A stretch of 64,000 bases of DNA from Bacteroidales bacterium (GTDB lineage Bacteria; Bacteroidota; Bacteroidia; Bacteroidales; GCA-2748055), in contig JAOZUK010000002.1 in NCBI GenBank assembly GCA_029938715.1, positions 18,959-82,958 of the forward strand, in the 5' to 3' direction. The position numbers and the translations under genes are program-made. Shown one piece after another: positions 28,427 through 37,819 of this stretch; position 1 is the stretch's first letter, and each line of letters starts with the position of its first letter. Below the pieces are notes generated by a model. It searched no databases. It was given only the letters and a program-made list of their open reading frames with translations, and was not told the DNA's origin.

Positions 28427-30589
28427 ATGAAAAGGAATATAAAAGAACAAAGGCGAAGGTTAGCTACCACAAAAAATCCTTTTGAAGTGAAAAGAAGGGA
28501 TTTCTTCAAACTGCTTGGTGGAGGAGTTGTGGTCTATATGAGCACACACAATCCATCCGAGTTAATGGCTCTGCCCCTGGCACAACGAAGAGAGGTACCC
28601 AAAGACTATAACGCCTTCCTCACCATTAAGGAGGATGGTGAAGTAATCTGTCATGTGGGGAAAATTGAGATGGGACAGGGACCCATCACCTCCCTGCCTC
28701 AGCAGGTAGCTGACGAACTGGATGTTCCTATAGAATCAATCACCATGGTGATGGGAGATACTGGCATCTGTTCATACGATGCCGGAACATGGGGCTCACT
28801 TACCACCAGGGAGTACAGCCACTATCTGCGTGATGCCTGTGCAGAGGCCAGGGCTGTGCTGATAGAGATGGCCTCAGAGTACCTGGATATCTCCAATGAG
28901 AACCTGAAGATAAAGGATGGAGTGGTTTTCGACTCTTCCAATCCGGATAAAAAAGTTTCATATGGCTGGCTCACCAAAGGAGAGCGTCTGGAGCGATACA
29001 TGGATGAAAAACCTTCTGTGAAAGACCATACCCAATTCAATTACGTGGGTCAATCCATGCTCCACGCCGATGCCCGTCTAAAGGTAACCGGTGAAGCTGT
29101 CTATACAGCAGATGTAAAAATGCCCGGTCAGGTTTACGCAAAGGTTCTCAGACCCCCTTCTCACCTGGTGCAACTCATCTCGGTGGATTACTCAGAAGCA
29201 GAGAAGATAGAGGGGATCCAGGTAGTGAGAGATGGAGATCTGGTGGCCGTTCTCCATGAGTTACCTGAAGTAGCTGAAAGAGCACTAGCCACAGTAAAGG
29301 CTGAATATACTGCTGATGAAAAGCAGGTGGATGATAAATCCGTGTTTGAATACCTGCTGAATGCCCCGGCAAAGAGTCGTGAAGTGGAGAGCTTAGGGAA
29401 TCTGGAAGAGGGTGAAAATCAAGCTGAACTAATTATTGAAAGTGAGTTTCATGATGGGTACAAGGCTCATGCGCCCATTGAACCTCATGCAGCCCTTGCC
29501 CAATGGAATGGTGATAAGGTAATCGTTTGGGGATCCTGCCAATCCCCTTTTGGGGCACAGGATCAGATTGCCAGGGAACTGGAAATGGAGTTGGAGAATG
29601 TAAGAATCATTACCCCCTTTCTGGGTGGAGGATTTGGAGGAAAAATATACCATCCCCAGGTAATCGAAGCTGTCAGGATCGCAAGAATTGCACAGAAACC
29701 AGTGATGGTTACTTATACGCGGGAGGAGGAGTTCTATATGGACTTTTTCAGAAATGCCACAGTTGTGAAAATCAAATCGGGAGTGACCAAAGAGGGTAAA
29801 ATTGTGTTATGGGACTTTCATCAATACCATGCCGGACCCCGTGGCTCCGATACCATCTATAATGTACCCCACGCCAAAATAACTCAGTATTCGAACCAAT
29901 CAGGATCACCAGTACATCCCTTACCAGTGGGAGCGTGGAGAGCTCCCCATGCCAATTCAAACACATTTGCAAGGGAATCCCATGTAGATATCATGGCAGC
30001 AAAAATTGGAGTTGATCCGGTTCAATTCAGGCTCGATAACCTTTCCGACCAAAAAATGATCCATGTGGTGGAAGCCCTGAGAGACAAGTTTGATTATACC
30101 CCTGCCCAAGGTCCCAGCGGTCGGGGAATCGGGATGGCTTTGGGGACAGATGCAGGAACCTGGGTGGCAGTAATGATCGAAGTGAAGGTGGATAATAAGA
30201 CCGGTGAAGTTCAACCCATCAGGGCAGTAGTTTCGCAGGATATGGGGATGTGTGTCAACCCCCAGGGAACCATTATCCAGGCAGAGGGGTGTGTGACCAT
30301 GGGAATGGGATATGCCCTTTCCGAAGATATTGAATTCAAAGGAGGTGATGTAATTAGCCGAAACTTTGACACCTACCAGCTGCCCCTCTTCTCCTGGGTA
30401 CCGGAAGTGATCGATACAGTGATACTTGACAGGCAGGATCAACCACCCCAGGGAGCTGGTGAACCAGCCATTATCTGTATGGGCGGAGCCATTGCCAACG
30501 CCATTTTTGATGCATGCGGAGCCAGGGTTTACCAGATGCCAATGACTCCCAAAAGGGTACTGGAAGGTATCAAAAAGGTCGGGAAATAG
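28427..30589 (+). CDS. Molybdopterin-binding subunit, xanthine dehydrogenase/isoquinoline 1-oxidoreductase beta-like
   Basis: VKRRDFFKLLGGGVVVYMS Tat-like leader; GKIEMGQGP, PFLGGGFGGKIY, VGAWRAPHANSN, PPQGAGEPAI motifs. Confidence 0.92.
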   Translation: MKRNIKEQRRRLATTKNPFEVKRRDFFKLLGGGVVVYMSTHNPSELMALPLAQRREVPKDYNAFLTIKEDGEVICHVGKIEMGQGPITSLPQQVADELDVPIESITMVMGDTGICSYDAGTWGSLTTREYSHYLRDACAEARAVLIEMASEYLDISNENLKIKDGVVFDSSNPDKKVSYGWLTKGERLERYMDEKPSVKDHTQFNYVGQSMLHADARLKVTGEAVYTADVKMPGQVYAKVLRPPSHLVQLISVDYSEAEKIEGIQVVRDGDLVAVLHELPEVAERALATVKAEYTADEKQVDDKSVFEYLLNAPAKSREVESLGNLEEGENQAELIIESEFHDGYKAHAPIEPHAALAQWNGDKVIVWGSCQSPFGAQDQIARELEMELENVRIITPFLGGGFGGKIYHPQVIEAVRIARIAQKPVMVTYTREEEFYMDFFRNATVVKIKSGVTKEGKIVLWDFHQYHAGPRGSDTIYNVPHAKITQYSNQSGSPVHPLPVGAWRAPHANSNTFARESHVDIMAAKIGVDPVQFRLDNLSDQKMIHVVEALRDKFDYTPAQGPSGRGIGMALGTDAGTWVAVMIEVKVDNKTGEVQPIRAVVSQDMGMCVNPQGTIIQAEGCVTMGMGYALSEDIEFKGGDVISRNFDTYQLPLFSWVPEVIDTVILDRQDQPPQGAGEPAIICMGGAIANAIFDACGARVYQMPMTPKRVLEGIKKVGK

Positions 30590-30590
30590 T

Positions 30591-31304
30591 TTACATCCGA
30601 TTGGCTGTGATTATTCCATAGATAAGGGAGGCACTCAGCAATACGAAGAGGGCCACCCAGATCCATATGTATCTCTTCTTCGTATGCTCGAGTCGATCGC
30701 TCTGCTCAAGTACCCCGTGCTGCAGATCAGAAAGGTATGCTTTCAATGACCTGAGGCTGCGAATACCTGCCACTTTTTGTGACCCGTAGATGAATAAAAA
30801 AGCCACCAGGGTAACTATCACAAACATCACTTTGTTGTTGATGACATAGTTCCCATTGTCGTTATCGATATAGAGATTCACATTGGTCATCAGGATAATC
30901 ACCGAGACTGAGACCAGGAAAAGCCAGATCTCATAAGGTCTCTTGAAGAACCAGAGTTGTCGCTCAATTAATACTTGAAGTGAATCGCTGTACTTATTGA
31001 TATCTTTTAGCTTATAGAACAAATCTATTCCATATATCAGGATTCCGATGGTAAGGATCAGTTGTGGAACCAGTACCCAGATCATGGCTGGATTACTGGA
31101 ATACCCCGCCAGATTCATAGAGAGTAAAATTACATTGGCTAGCTGAACCATCCCATAAAAGCCCAAATTCATATTGATTTTTCGGGTTCCTTTAAAGGTC
31201 TTCTCGTTTAAATATTGTTCAATCATTTTTTTGTCGGTTTTTTCATCCCTGAACAGCCGGTCATTGCCTTCCTGCCACATGCCAATTAACCCATCTTTTT
31301 TCAT
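30591..31304 (-). CDS. Hypothetical membrane protein, possible anti-sigma factor
   Basis: Four to five TM segments; start overlaps the upstream ECF sigma stop (31301-31304). Confidence 0.55.
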   Translation of the reverse strand: MKKDGLIGMWQEGNDRLFRDEKTDKKMIEQYLNEKTFKGTRKINMNLGFYGMVQLANVILLSMNLAGYSSNPAMIWVLVPQLILTIGILIYGIDLFYKLKDINKYSDSLQVLIERQLWFFKRPYEIWLFLVSVSVIILMTNVNLYIDNDNGNYVINNKVMFVIVTLVAFLFIYGSQKVAGIRSLRSLKAYLSDLQHGVLEQSDRLEHTKKRYIWIWVALFVLLSASLIYGIITANRM

Positions 31305-31810
31305 GTTGTGGAATTTTGAAGGTTAAAAAGTTTCCTTAGCTTTTCCCTGATTCTCACCAGGCGGACACTTACATTCTTTATGCTTATCCCGGTGATGTCT
31401 GCAATCTCTTCGTAAGAACACTCTTCCAGGTATAGAAAGACAATGGTCTTGTCCAGGTCCTTTAGTTTTGAAATATGTCTGTATAACTGCCCGATTCTGC
31501 TCTCTTCTTCTATTTGGTCGGAATTTTCATCCCTTATCTCCAGGTTAAAATCTGATAAACTGGAATACTTCAATTTTCGGGCACGCAGTCCCAGCATGGC
31601 AGTATTCAGGGCGATCCGGTACATCCACGAGTGGAACCTGGATTCTCCCCTGAAAGTGGGATAGGATTTCCAGAGTTGATATATGATCTCCTGCTTCAGA
31701 TCCTCCCGATCTTCCTGGGCCGCATAGAGATTACAAATTTTGTAGATGATTCGCATATGCTTAAAAACCATCTCCACAAAATATGCTTTGTCAGGTACCT
31801 GTTGTCTCAA
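31301..31810 (-). CDS. ECF RNA polymerase sigma factor (sigma-70 family)
   Basis: EDLKQEIIYQLWKSYPTFRGESRFHSWMYRIALNTA (region 2) and IVFLYLEECSYEEIADITGISIKNVSVRLVRIREKL (region 4). Confidence 0.92.
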   Translation of the reverse strand: MRQQVPDKAYFVEMVFKHMRIIYKICNLYAAQEDREDLKQEIIYQLWKSYPTFRGESRFHSWMYRIALNTAMLGLRARKLKYSSLSDFNLEIRDENSDQIEEESRIGQLYRHISKLKDLDKTIVFLYLEECSYEEIADITGISIKNVSVRLVRIREKLRKLFNLQNSTT

Positions 31811-31874
31811 TGCATTAAGATTTAGTTACCCATTAGTTACAAACAGGAGGGAAAAACTACAGTAAAGTTCAATT

Positions 31875-33017
31875 TTATTTATCCATGGCAGCAATCAATT
31901 CCCCTACATCGCTTTCGTTGTTGAATACATTGATTGAAATCCGGATGTTATTACCCCTCAATGAAACATAAACATTTCGGGATTGTAATTCGGCCAACAG
32001 CGCTTCTCCATTTGTATCGGCAAGCAGTTGTAAACCCATCAAGTGATGAGCCCTGTACGCTTCATCATCTAAAGTAGCTCCCTTATGAAGAAAATAGTCA
32101 ATGAGCGGTTCACCCAGCTTGCGGCCATATTCCTGGATTTCTTCCACACCCCAATCCAATATCTGTCGCAAAGCCTCATCAAGCATTGGCATTGAAATAA
32201 AATTGCTACTCTGCCCCACATCAAACCTGGTGGCTCCCGGTTTATAAGCATCCACATACTGGGTAAGCCGGTCGAATCGTTCTGCATTGATCCGGGTCAT
32301 CCACGACTCTTCCAGGGGTATCCCTTCATTAAAATCCTCATGAATAAATGAAAGGGCTGTAGAATAGGGTCCCATCAACCACTTATAGGCAGCACAGATC
32401 AAAGCGTCTATCTTATACTTTTTTACATCCATGGGCAGCGCCCCCACCGACTGAGATCCATCCACAATCAGTTTTGCCCCCACTTCCCTGCACCTGTCTC
32501 CGATGCTTTCCAGGTCAAACTTTGTTCCATTCATCCAGTGCACAGAAGCCATCACCACAAAGGCCGTATCGCTGCTAATGGCCTCCAGAATTCGTTCATT
32601 CCAGTCCCTCCCCTTCTGAGGTAAATCATCTTTACGGGCCACCACTCTGAGTTCGGCCCCGTTATCACTGCACCATCGCTCAGCTGTATAGTAGCAGCTT
32701 GGGAACTCTTCGGAAACGGTCAGCGCATGCTGTCCTCTTCTGTAGGGAATATTCCGGATCACGCTGTTCATTCCATAGGATACCGATGGCATAACCGCCA
32801 CCTGCGAAGGGTCGCAATTCACAAGGGTTCCGAACTTCTGTCGCACTCCCTTTACATCGGTAAAGAAATCCACCGGTTTGATGGAGATGGGATTCCGCTT
32901 TCGCTGCATACCCTCAATTCCCTTTTCCTCAACTGATTTTAGCAAGGGGGACATATATGCATTATTCAGATAGTGAATCTCTTCAGGCAGTTGGAAAAGG
33001 TGTTTCTGGCAAATCAT
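31875..33017 (-). CDS. PLP-dependent aminotransferase class V (cysteine desulfurase-like)
   Basis: LIVDGSQSVGALPMDVKKYKIDALICAAYKWLMGPYSTALSFI contains the Asp and Schiff-base Lys of the class V fold. Confidence 0.9.
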   Translation of the reverse strand: MICQKHLFQLPEEIHYLNNAYMSPLLKSVEEKGIEGMQRKRNPISIKPVDFFTDVKGVRQKFGTLVNCDPSQVAVMPSVSYGMNSVIRNIPYRRGQHALTVSEEFPSCYYTAERWCSDNGAELRVVARKDDLPQKGRDWNERILEAISSDTAFVVMASVHWMNGTKFDLESIGDRCREVGAKLIVDGSQSVGALPMDVKKYKIDALICAAYKWLMGPYSTALSFIHEDFNEGIPLEESWMTRINAERFDRLTQYVDAYKPGATRFDVGQSSNFISMPMLDEALRQILDWGVEEIQEYGRKLGEPLIDYFLHKGATLDDEAYRAHHLMGLQLLADTNGEALLAELQSRNVYVSLRGNNIRISINVFNNESDVGELIAAMDK

Positions 33018-33041
33018 TGTTTAAAAAATATTGGATTCATT

Positions 33042-33806
33042 CTACTTTCCTTTCACATATATCTCCCTGAACCTGATTCTTAATTCATCATGTGCATGAA
33101 GCTGCAGGGCAAAAAACCCTCTCTCTCCCGAATTTCGGATTTTATGCAGCTTATCATTCAGGATGCCATCGGCATTAAAATCAGTCACCTTGTTGCCATT
33201 AACAATGGTAATCACATGCATCCCTTCGCAGATGATTTCCATCTCATTCCACACTTCAGGATCATCTTCATAATAATACAGTTCTGTATGATGTGCAGCT
33301 TCAGGAGCCTGATCTGCATTGATATTCCAATCGGGCAGGGAAGGGTAAATCCACCTGCGCACATGCTCCGTCTCATCATAGATCAATCCGGCCCTCATGG
33401 GAATAGGCCCGTGGATATCTACTTGTGGCCCGTTTAACCACCCCCCATTTCTTGCGGTATCTGAGTCATCGAAACTGCTTCTGAATTGCACCCCACTGTT
33501 ACCGGTGGAAGATTTGAAAAGCTGAAACTTCAACTTTAGATGAAAATCAGAATACTCCTTTTCGGTGGCCAGCCAAAAATAGTCGTGGTCCCCATCCCCC
33601 ATGGAATTAGCCTCTATATAATCCCCTTTGGCAGTCCAATAGACCTTTCCCTTATCAGCCAACGTACAATACACCTTCCATCCTTCCAGGTTCTCTCCAT
33701 TGTAAAGAGGTTCCCACTCCTGGTTGGTACATTCTGTAAAACAAACTCCGGATGCAAGCAATCCCAGTGCAATAAATGCCACTGGAAAAAAACGGTAAGA
33801 CTTCAT
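33042..33806 (-). CDS. DUF1080 / 3-keto-disaccharide hydrolase domain lipoprotein
   Basis: WEPLYNGENLEGWKVYC...DFHLKLKFQLFKSSTGNSGVQFRS typical DUF1080; lipobox-like. Confidence 0.85.
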   Translation of the reverse strand: MKSYRFFPVAFIALGLLASGVCFTECTNQEWEPLYNGENLEGWKVYCTLADKGKVYWTAKGDYIEANSMGDGDHDYFWLATEKEYSDFHLKLKFQLFKSSTGNSGVQFRSSFDDSDTARNGGWLNGPQVDIHGPIPMRAGLIYDETEHVRRWIYPSLPDWNINADQAPEAAHHTELYYYEDDPEVWNEMEIICEGMHVITIVNGNKVTDFNADGILNDKLHKIRNSGERGFFALQLHAHDELRIRFREIYVKGK

Positions 33807-33917
33807 GTTGTCAGTATTTTAAGGTCCATTTGAAGGGGAAATTAACCTTTTCCTGCTAATTCAGAACGATATTTGGCAGTAAATCAGAATTAACCTAAAT
33901 TTGTCCCCGCAATTTCT

Positions 33918-33989
33918 GGCTCCATAGTTCAAGGGATAGAATAGCGGTTTCCTAAACCGTAGATACAGGTTCGAGTCCTGTTGGAGCTA
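33918..33989 (+). tRNA. tRNA-Arg (anticodon CCT)
   Basis: Cloverleaf folds by eye: acceptor GGCTCCA/TGGAGCT, anticodon stem GCGGT/ACCGT with loop TTCCTAA (anticodon 33951-33953), T arm ACAGG-TTCGAGT-CCTGT, discriminator A at 33989. Confidence 0.93.
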
Positions 33990-34174
33990 CAAGTGCAAAC
34001 CTCGTTGCCGAAGGCATCGGGGTTTTTTATTACAGGCTGGTGTGCTTGCACGAACAGCCAGAAATGAAAAATTCCGGTTATCTGCGTAGCGGAAATGAGG
34101 TTTGTAATTGGGCTGCGGAATACCCAGGTCCGTGAGCCTGCAAAGGCAGGCGAACATTCCTGTTTGAGCTACAA
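33976..34174 (+). repeat. Imperfect direct repeat of the tRNA-Arg 3' end (candidate att-like duplication)
   Basis: TCCTGTTGGAGCTACAA (33976-33992) versus TCCTGTTTGAGCTACAA (34158-34174), 16 of 17 identical. Confidence 0.5.
33998..34029 (+). terminator. Rho-independent terminator downstream of tRNA-Arg
   Basis: AACCTCGTTGCC-GAA-GGCATCGGGGTT hairpin (one G:U, one mismatch) followed by a T run. Confidence 0.7.
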
Positions 34175-34255
34175 TAATTACATTAAACCCTCTGACTTAC
34201 AGGAGGTTTTGTTTTTAGCGGTGTCAATATTGGTGTCAAATACAAATGTTCTATT

Positions 34256-35137
34256 TCATTCAAATAGCATCTCTTTAATCACTGTTTCACCATTGTTGAG
34301 ATAGAGCTTGATGAAATACATACCAGTATCAAATCCACGATCAATTCTGATATGACTGGTGTGGTATGCCTTTTCAAATACCTTAATTCCATTTATTGAA
34401 AAAATTTCAATGTAACTTATAATTCTCTCACTCTCCACTATAAAACTGTTTGATGTAGGATTCGGAAATAGCCTAATATTATAAGTGGGTTCAATATCCT
34501 TTTTATTCAATAGTAAATCACATTCTGAACAATTATTGTTTTCTATTTCTGTGTAGCAGACTAATTCAGATGTTTCCTCGAATGGGAAAATAACCAGTGG
34601 TTCAACAAATCCAAATGAAAATCCAATTCCTTCTGTAAATGCAATATCTCCCCATCCTCCATAATCCCTTGTGATCACAAAGCGTTTATGAAATTCTCCA
34701 CAAACCTGAATAGAGTCAATCTCAGTTACAACCAGATTAAAATCCTCACCGATGCCTTTCTTAATCGTATCTCCAATATCAAGATTAAAGTTGTACAGAA
34801 CTTCTGGTTCTAATTGACCTGCTTTTATCAATTCTACCTGTCGGTTCAACGTATCATTTACAATTGCGCCGTAGTAATTGAACGATGTATCTAATACATA
34901 CCACCATCTTAAATGATATTGAAATAATTTATGATATGCTTTGTTATTGATCAAGGTATCTCCGTCGCTATAATATTGATAATAATTGTCTGGCCCTTCA
35001 TATTCAAAATAGTTAGTAATCCAGATTCCATTCTCAAAATCGAATGGGGTATAGTCCTGACTGAATATAGGTTCATTCATTACCAGGAGAAATAATAATA
35101 AACCTAGTGGATGGACTATTCGTGAATTACGAGTCAT
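34256..35137 (-). CDS. Secreted protein with T9SS type A C-terminal sorting domain
   Basis: C-terminus NIRLFPNPTSNSFIVESERIISYIEIFSINGIKVFEKAYHTSHIRIDRGFDTGMYFIKLYLNNGETVIKEMLFE is a Por secretion/T9SS C-terminal domain. Confidence 0.85.
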   Translation of the reverse strand: MTRNSRIVHPLGLLLFLLVMNEPIFSQDYTPFDFENGIWITNYFEYEGPDNYYQYYSDGDTLINNKAYHKLFQYHLRWWYVLDTSFNYYGAIVNDTLNRQVELIKAGQLEPEVLYNFNLDIGDTIKKGIGEDFNLVVTEIDSIQVCGEFHKRFVITRDYGGWGDIAFTEGIGFSFGFVEPLVIFPFEETSELVCYTEIENNNCSECDLLLNKKDIEPTYNIRLFPNPTSNSFIVESERIISYIEIFSINGIKVFEKAYHTSHIRIDRGFDTGMYFIKLYLNNGETVIKEMLFE

Positions 35138-35369
35138 TATTTATTGTTGAGGGTTTTGAATCTGACTATCAAACAATATAAAGTATTTCATGTAATCATA
35201 CGCTGGTTTTGAGAACATAGTTGCATCTTTTCCGTTCTGAAAATTTTTGATTCTTTTTAGATCTACCTTGAAATTGTATTTAGCTCTTCTGGAAATTCGG
35301 GTCAGTTTTACCAACTCATCCAAACTATGGTGCTTAATCATCAATAGAATTCTTCTGATCCTCTCCCCA

Positions 35370-35581
35370 TTCTATCGAGGTCAAGCAAATTCAGATTGGG
35401 GATTAGCTCCTAAACTATACAAAAAGGGCTAATAAAAAAGGAAAGCGTCCTAATAGCTGAGTTCTTAAGAGTATCACTGCAGCACTTTGAAAAAATGAGT
35501 TATTTCGACTCATTAGTTAAAATGCAACAATATGGATTACCAACTCGATTACTAGATGCTTCTTTGGAACAATTTTTGTGA
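35370..35581 (+). pseudogene. FRG-domain gene remnant, frameshifted and truncated
   Basis: FYRGQANSDWGLAPKLYKKG (35370-35429) then, in another frame, EFLRVSLQHFEKMSYFDSLVKMQQYGLPTRLLDASLEQFL* (to 35581); both halves match the FRG-domain FRGQ...W.L.P and MQHYGLPTRLLD motifs. Confidence 0.7.
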
Positions 35582-35638
35582 TAAAAAGAACTTGTAATCA
35601 ATCTATTAATAGGGTATTATCTTCTTCGAGATCCGGAC

Positions 35639-36388
35639 ATGAAACACCTCATTTGTAATTTTACCCTCTTCGTAGTCTTAATAAACATCTTTATATGTAT
35701 GCCCTCTTGCTATGATCTCGAACCACCTGGTCCCCCACGACCAGTTGCATGCGAAATGCCAGAAGGATATGATTATACAGATTACTACGAAAGTTGGAGG
35801 CAGCCGATTTGTACTGCTTCCCTGTGTTCAACATACACATCTATATGGAAAGAACTTCTTATTGAACGTACGACATTAACTGAACCGTATTTCAATGAGC
35901 ACTTCGAGATAGTTGAATCCCTGATTTATTCATCAGATGAGGGTGACTTTTTTGCAATTGGATATAGAATGCAGAACGACTGGGCCATCGCCTATAATGG
36001 AGACCAATTCATAATTAGAATCCATGAGGGTACCAACAGTTTTCCTATGATTGGATTGCCGGTGGATACTTATTTATCCAAGGAAGAAATTGGTGCTGCT
36101 TTGGATCGTAAAGGATTTGAATCCCAGATAAATAAGATTCCAAAAACTGGGCCACTTAAATTCTCTTCACCTGAAGAAGCGCTAAATGCTTTAATTACTG
36201 AAGCGAATGTTGATACGCTTTGTTTTTACCGGGTTGTATTTAGTATTCACACGGGGACTTTAACTTTAAAATCATTTGCCCAATATATAGATAATGAAGA
36301 TGAATGTATTGAAGCTACTATTGACTTAATAACTGGTCAAACTTTCATAAAAAAGGCTCATCCCTGCTCTAATGGTTATGATAGATAG
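35639..36388 (+). CDS. Hypothetical lipoprotein
   Basis: Signal sequence MKHLICNFTLFVVLINIFICMPSC with a lipobox-like Cys; no family recognised. Confidence 0.6.
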   Translation: MKHLICNFTLFVVLINIFICMPSCYDLEPPGPPRPVACEMPEGYDYTDYYESWRQPICTASLCSTYTSIWKELLIERTTLTEPYFNEHFEIVESLIYSSDEGDFFAIGYRMQNDWAIAYNGDQFIIRIHEGTNSFPMIGLPVDTYLSKEEIGAALDRKGFESQINKIPKTGPLKFSSPEEALNALITEANVDTLCFYRVVFSIHTGTLTLKSFAQYIDNEDECIEATIDLITGQTFIKKAHPCSNGYDR

Positions 36389-36402
36389 CCTATTAATTGA
36401 AT

Positions 36403-36543
36403 AATAAACTAGAGTGGAGTTCATCCCTTGTTGATGATTTCTCCAGGAAATGGTACATGGATAATGAAGGGGGGCAGGTGCTGTATGATTATAGCCTGGG
36501 GAAAGCCAATGGCTATTCAGTTCGGTGTGTGAAAAATCAGTAG
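36403..36543 (+). pseudogene. C-terminal fragment of a FISUMP-type (Fibrobacter succinogenes major paralogous domain) protein
   Basis: In-frame WSSSLVDDFSRKWYMDNEGGQVLYDYSLGKANGYSVRCVKNQ*; NGYSVRCVKx is the usual FISUMP terminus; no start or upstream domain. Confidence 0.5.
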
Positions 36544-36565
36544 CTACGATCCTAAGTCTTGTAAT

Positions 36566-37066
36566 ATGAAATCGTCTGTTCAAATCAGAAAAGCCAGGTC
36601 AAGTGATTTTGATTCCATCTGGGTCATCATCAAAGAGGTCATCGCCCTTGGTGATACCTATGTATTTGCTCCCGATTCGGATCGGACAAGCATGCTGGAT
36701 TACTGGTGTGGTAGCGATAAACACACCTATGTGGCGGTAATTGAGAATGAAGTGGTTGGGACCTTTATCATTAAGGACAACTTCCCCGGACTTGGTTCCC
36801 ATGTGGCAAATGCATCCTATATGACCCTGCCTGGAGCCTTCGGAAAAGGAATCGGGCGAAGCATGGCTGAGTTTTCACTGACCGAAGTAAAACGACTGGG
36901 ATATTTAGCCATGCAATTTAATATCGTGGTGAAAAGCAATGAAAGAGCGATCCGCCTGTGGCAAAAACTGGGTTTTGAAATTAAAGGTGAGATTCCGGAA
37001 GCATTTAATCATCTGGAAAAAGGGTATACCGATGTTTACATCATGTGGAGAAAATTAAAAAGATGA
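36566..37066 (+). CDS. GNAT family N-acetyltransferase
   Basis: VGTFIIKDNFPGLGSHVANASYMTLPGAFGKGIGRSMAEFSL...SNERAIRLWQKLGFEIKGEIPEAF. Confidence 0.92.
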   Translation: MKSSVQIRKARSSDFDSIWVIIKEVIALGDTYVFAPDSDRTSMLDYWCGSDKHTYVAVIENEVVGTFIIKDNFPGLGSHVANASYMTLPGAFGKGIGRSMAEFSLTEVKRLGYLAMQFNIVVKSNERAIRLWQKLGFEIKGEIPEAFNHLEKGYTDVYIMWRKLKR

Positions 37067-37498
37067 CTTCCGCACTTCTGACATGTTTCTGGTCAGTTTT
37101 TCAAATAACCTTAAGAACTCTTCCCTCTCCTCCCGGGTAAAATCCTTGAGTACCGCTTTTATATAGGCATCGTTGGAATAGTTGATGGTAGAACAAACCT
37201 GTTTACCGCTGTCTGTGAGATTAATTTGCGCCATTCTCCTATTCTCTTTAGGGATGACCCTGTCCACCAGATTAATATTTACAAGTCCCTCCACGGTCCT
37301 GCTCACCGTACTTTTGTCAAGGGAGAGGTTGTTGGCCAGTTCCGAAACAGATATTTCACTGTTCTTCTCGATTTCCAGAAGGGTGTGGCATTGCGCCACA
37401 CTGATTCCATTGCAACACGAAGCGTTGTTCTGAAAGAAAAGTTCCCTGTCAAAAATCCTGATGATATGCCGAAAATGGTGTATGTAATTCTGATCCAT
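37055..37498 (-). CDS. MarR family transcriptional regulator
   Basis: SVSELANNLSLDKSTVSRTVEGLVNINLVDRVIPKENRRMAQINLTDSGKQV winged helix-turn-helix; 17 nt downstream of hgcB on the same strand. Confidence 0.88.
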   Translation of the reverse strand: MDQNYIHHFRHIIRIFDRELFFQNNASCCNGISVAQCHTLLEIEKNSEISVSELANNLSLDKSTVSRTVEGLVNINLVDRVIPKENRRMAQINLTDSGKQVCSTINYSNDAYIKAVLKDFTREEREEFLRLFEKLTRNMSEVRKSSF

Positions 37499-37515
37499 CC
37501 ATTTAATGTTTTAGT

Positions 37516-37818
37516 TTAACAACAGGAGGCTTCCTTTCCTGCTCCACAATCACAGGTGGGTTCCGTTCCTTTGAGAAAGCCCCAGATCACTGCCGATGCA
37601 CATCCCACACCCTGCTTAACGGATAGCGCCCCGGGTTTGCAATTCAGGGCGCATGCTCCACACTCCATGCACCTGTCCTTTTCCACAATTTCGGCCCTTT
37701 TATGGGTCATGATAAAGACATTGTGCGGACACACTTCCACACACATGCTGCAACCAATGCACTTCGCAGCATCATAGGTCAGCGTGGATACATTCCTCAG
37801 GTAGCTCTGACTATTCAT
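37516..37818 (-). CDS. hgcB: HgcB, mercury-methylation-associated 4Fe-4S ferredoxin
   Basis: Two cluster motifs CIGCSMCVEVCP and CMECGACALNCKPG, a separate Cys in VGCASAVIWG, and the C-terminal vicinal Cys pair ASCC*. ATG at 37818 (TTG possible at 37827). Confidence 0.92.
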   Translation of the reverse strand: MNSQSYLRNVSTLTYDAAKCIGCSMCVEVCPHNVFIMTHKRAEIVEKDRCMECGACALNCKPGALSVKQGVGCASAVIWGFLKGTEPTCDCGAGKEASCC

Positions 37819-37819
37819 A

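Noticed and set aside
35141-35344. 67-aa minus-strand ORF just upstream of the T9SS protein
   Set aside because: Short, unrecognisable, and overlaps the degraded FRG region; cannot be supported as a gene.
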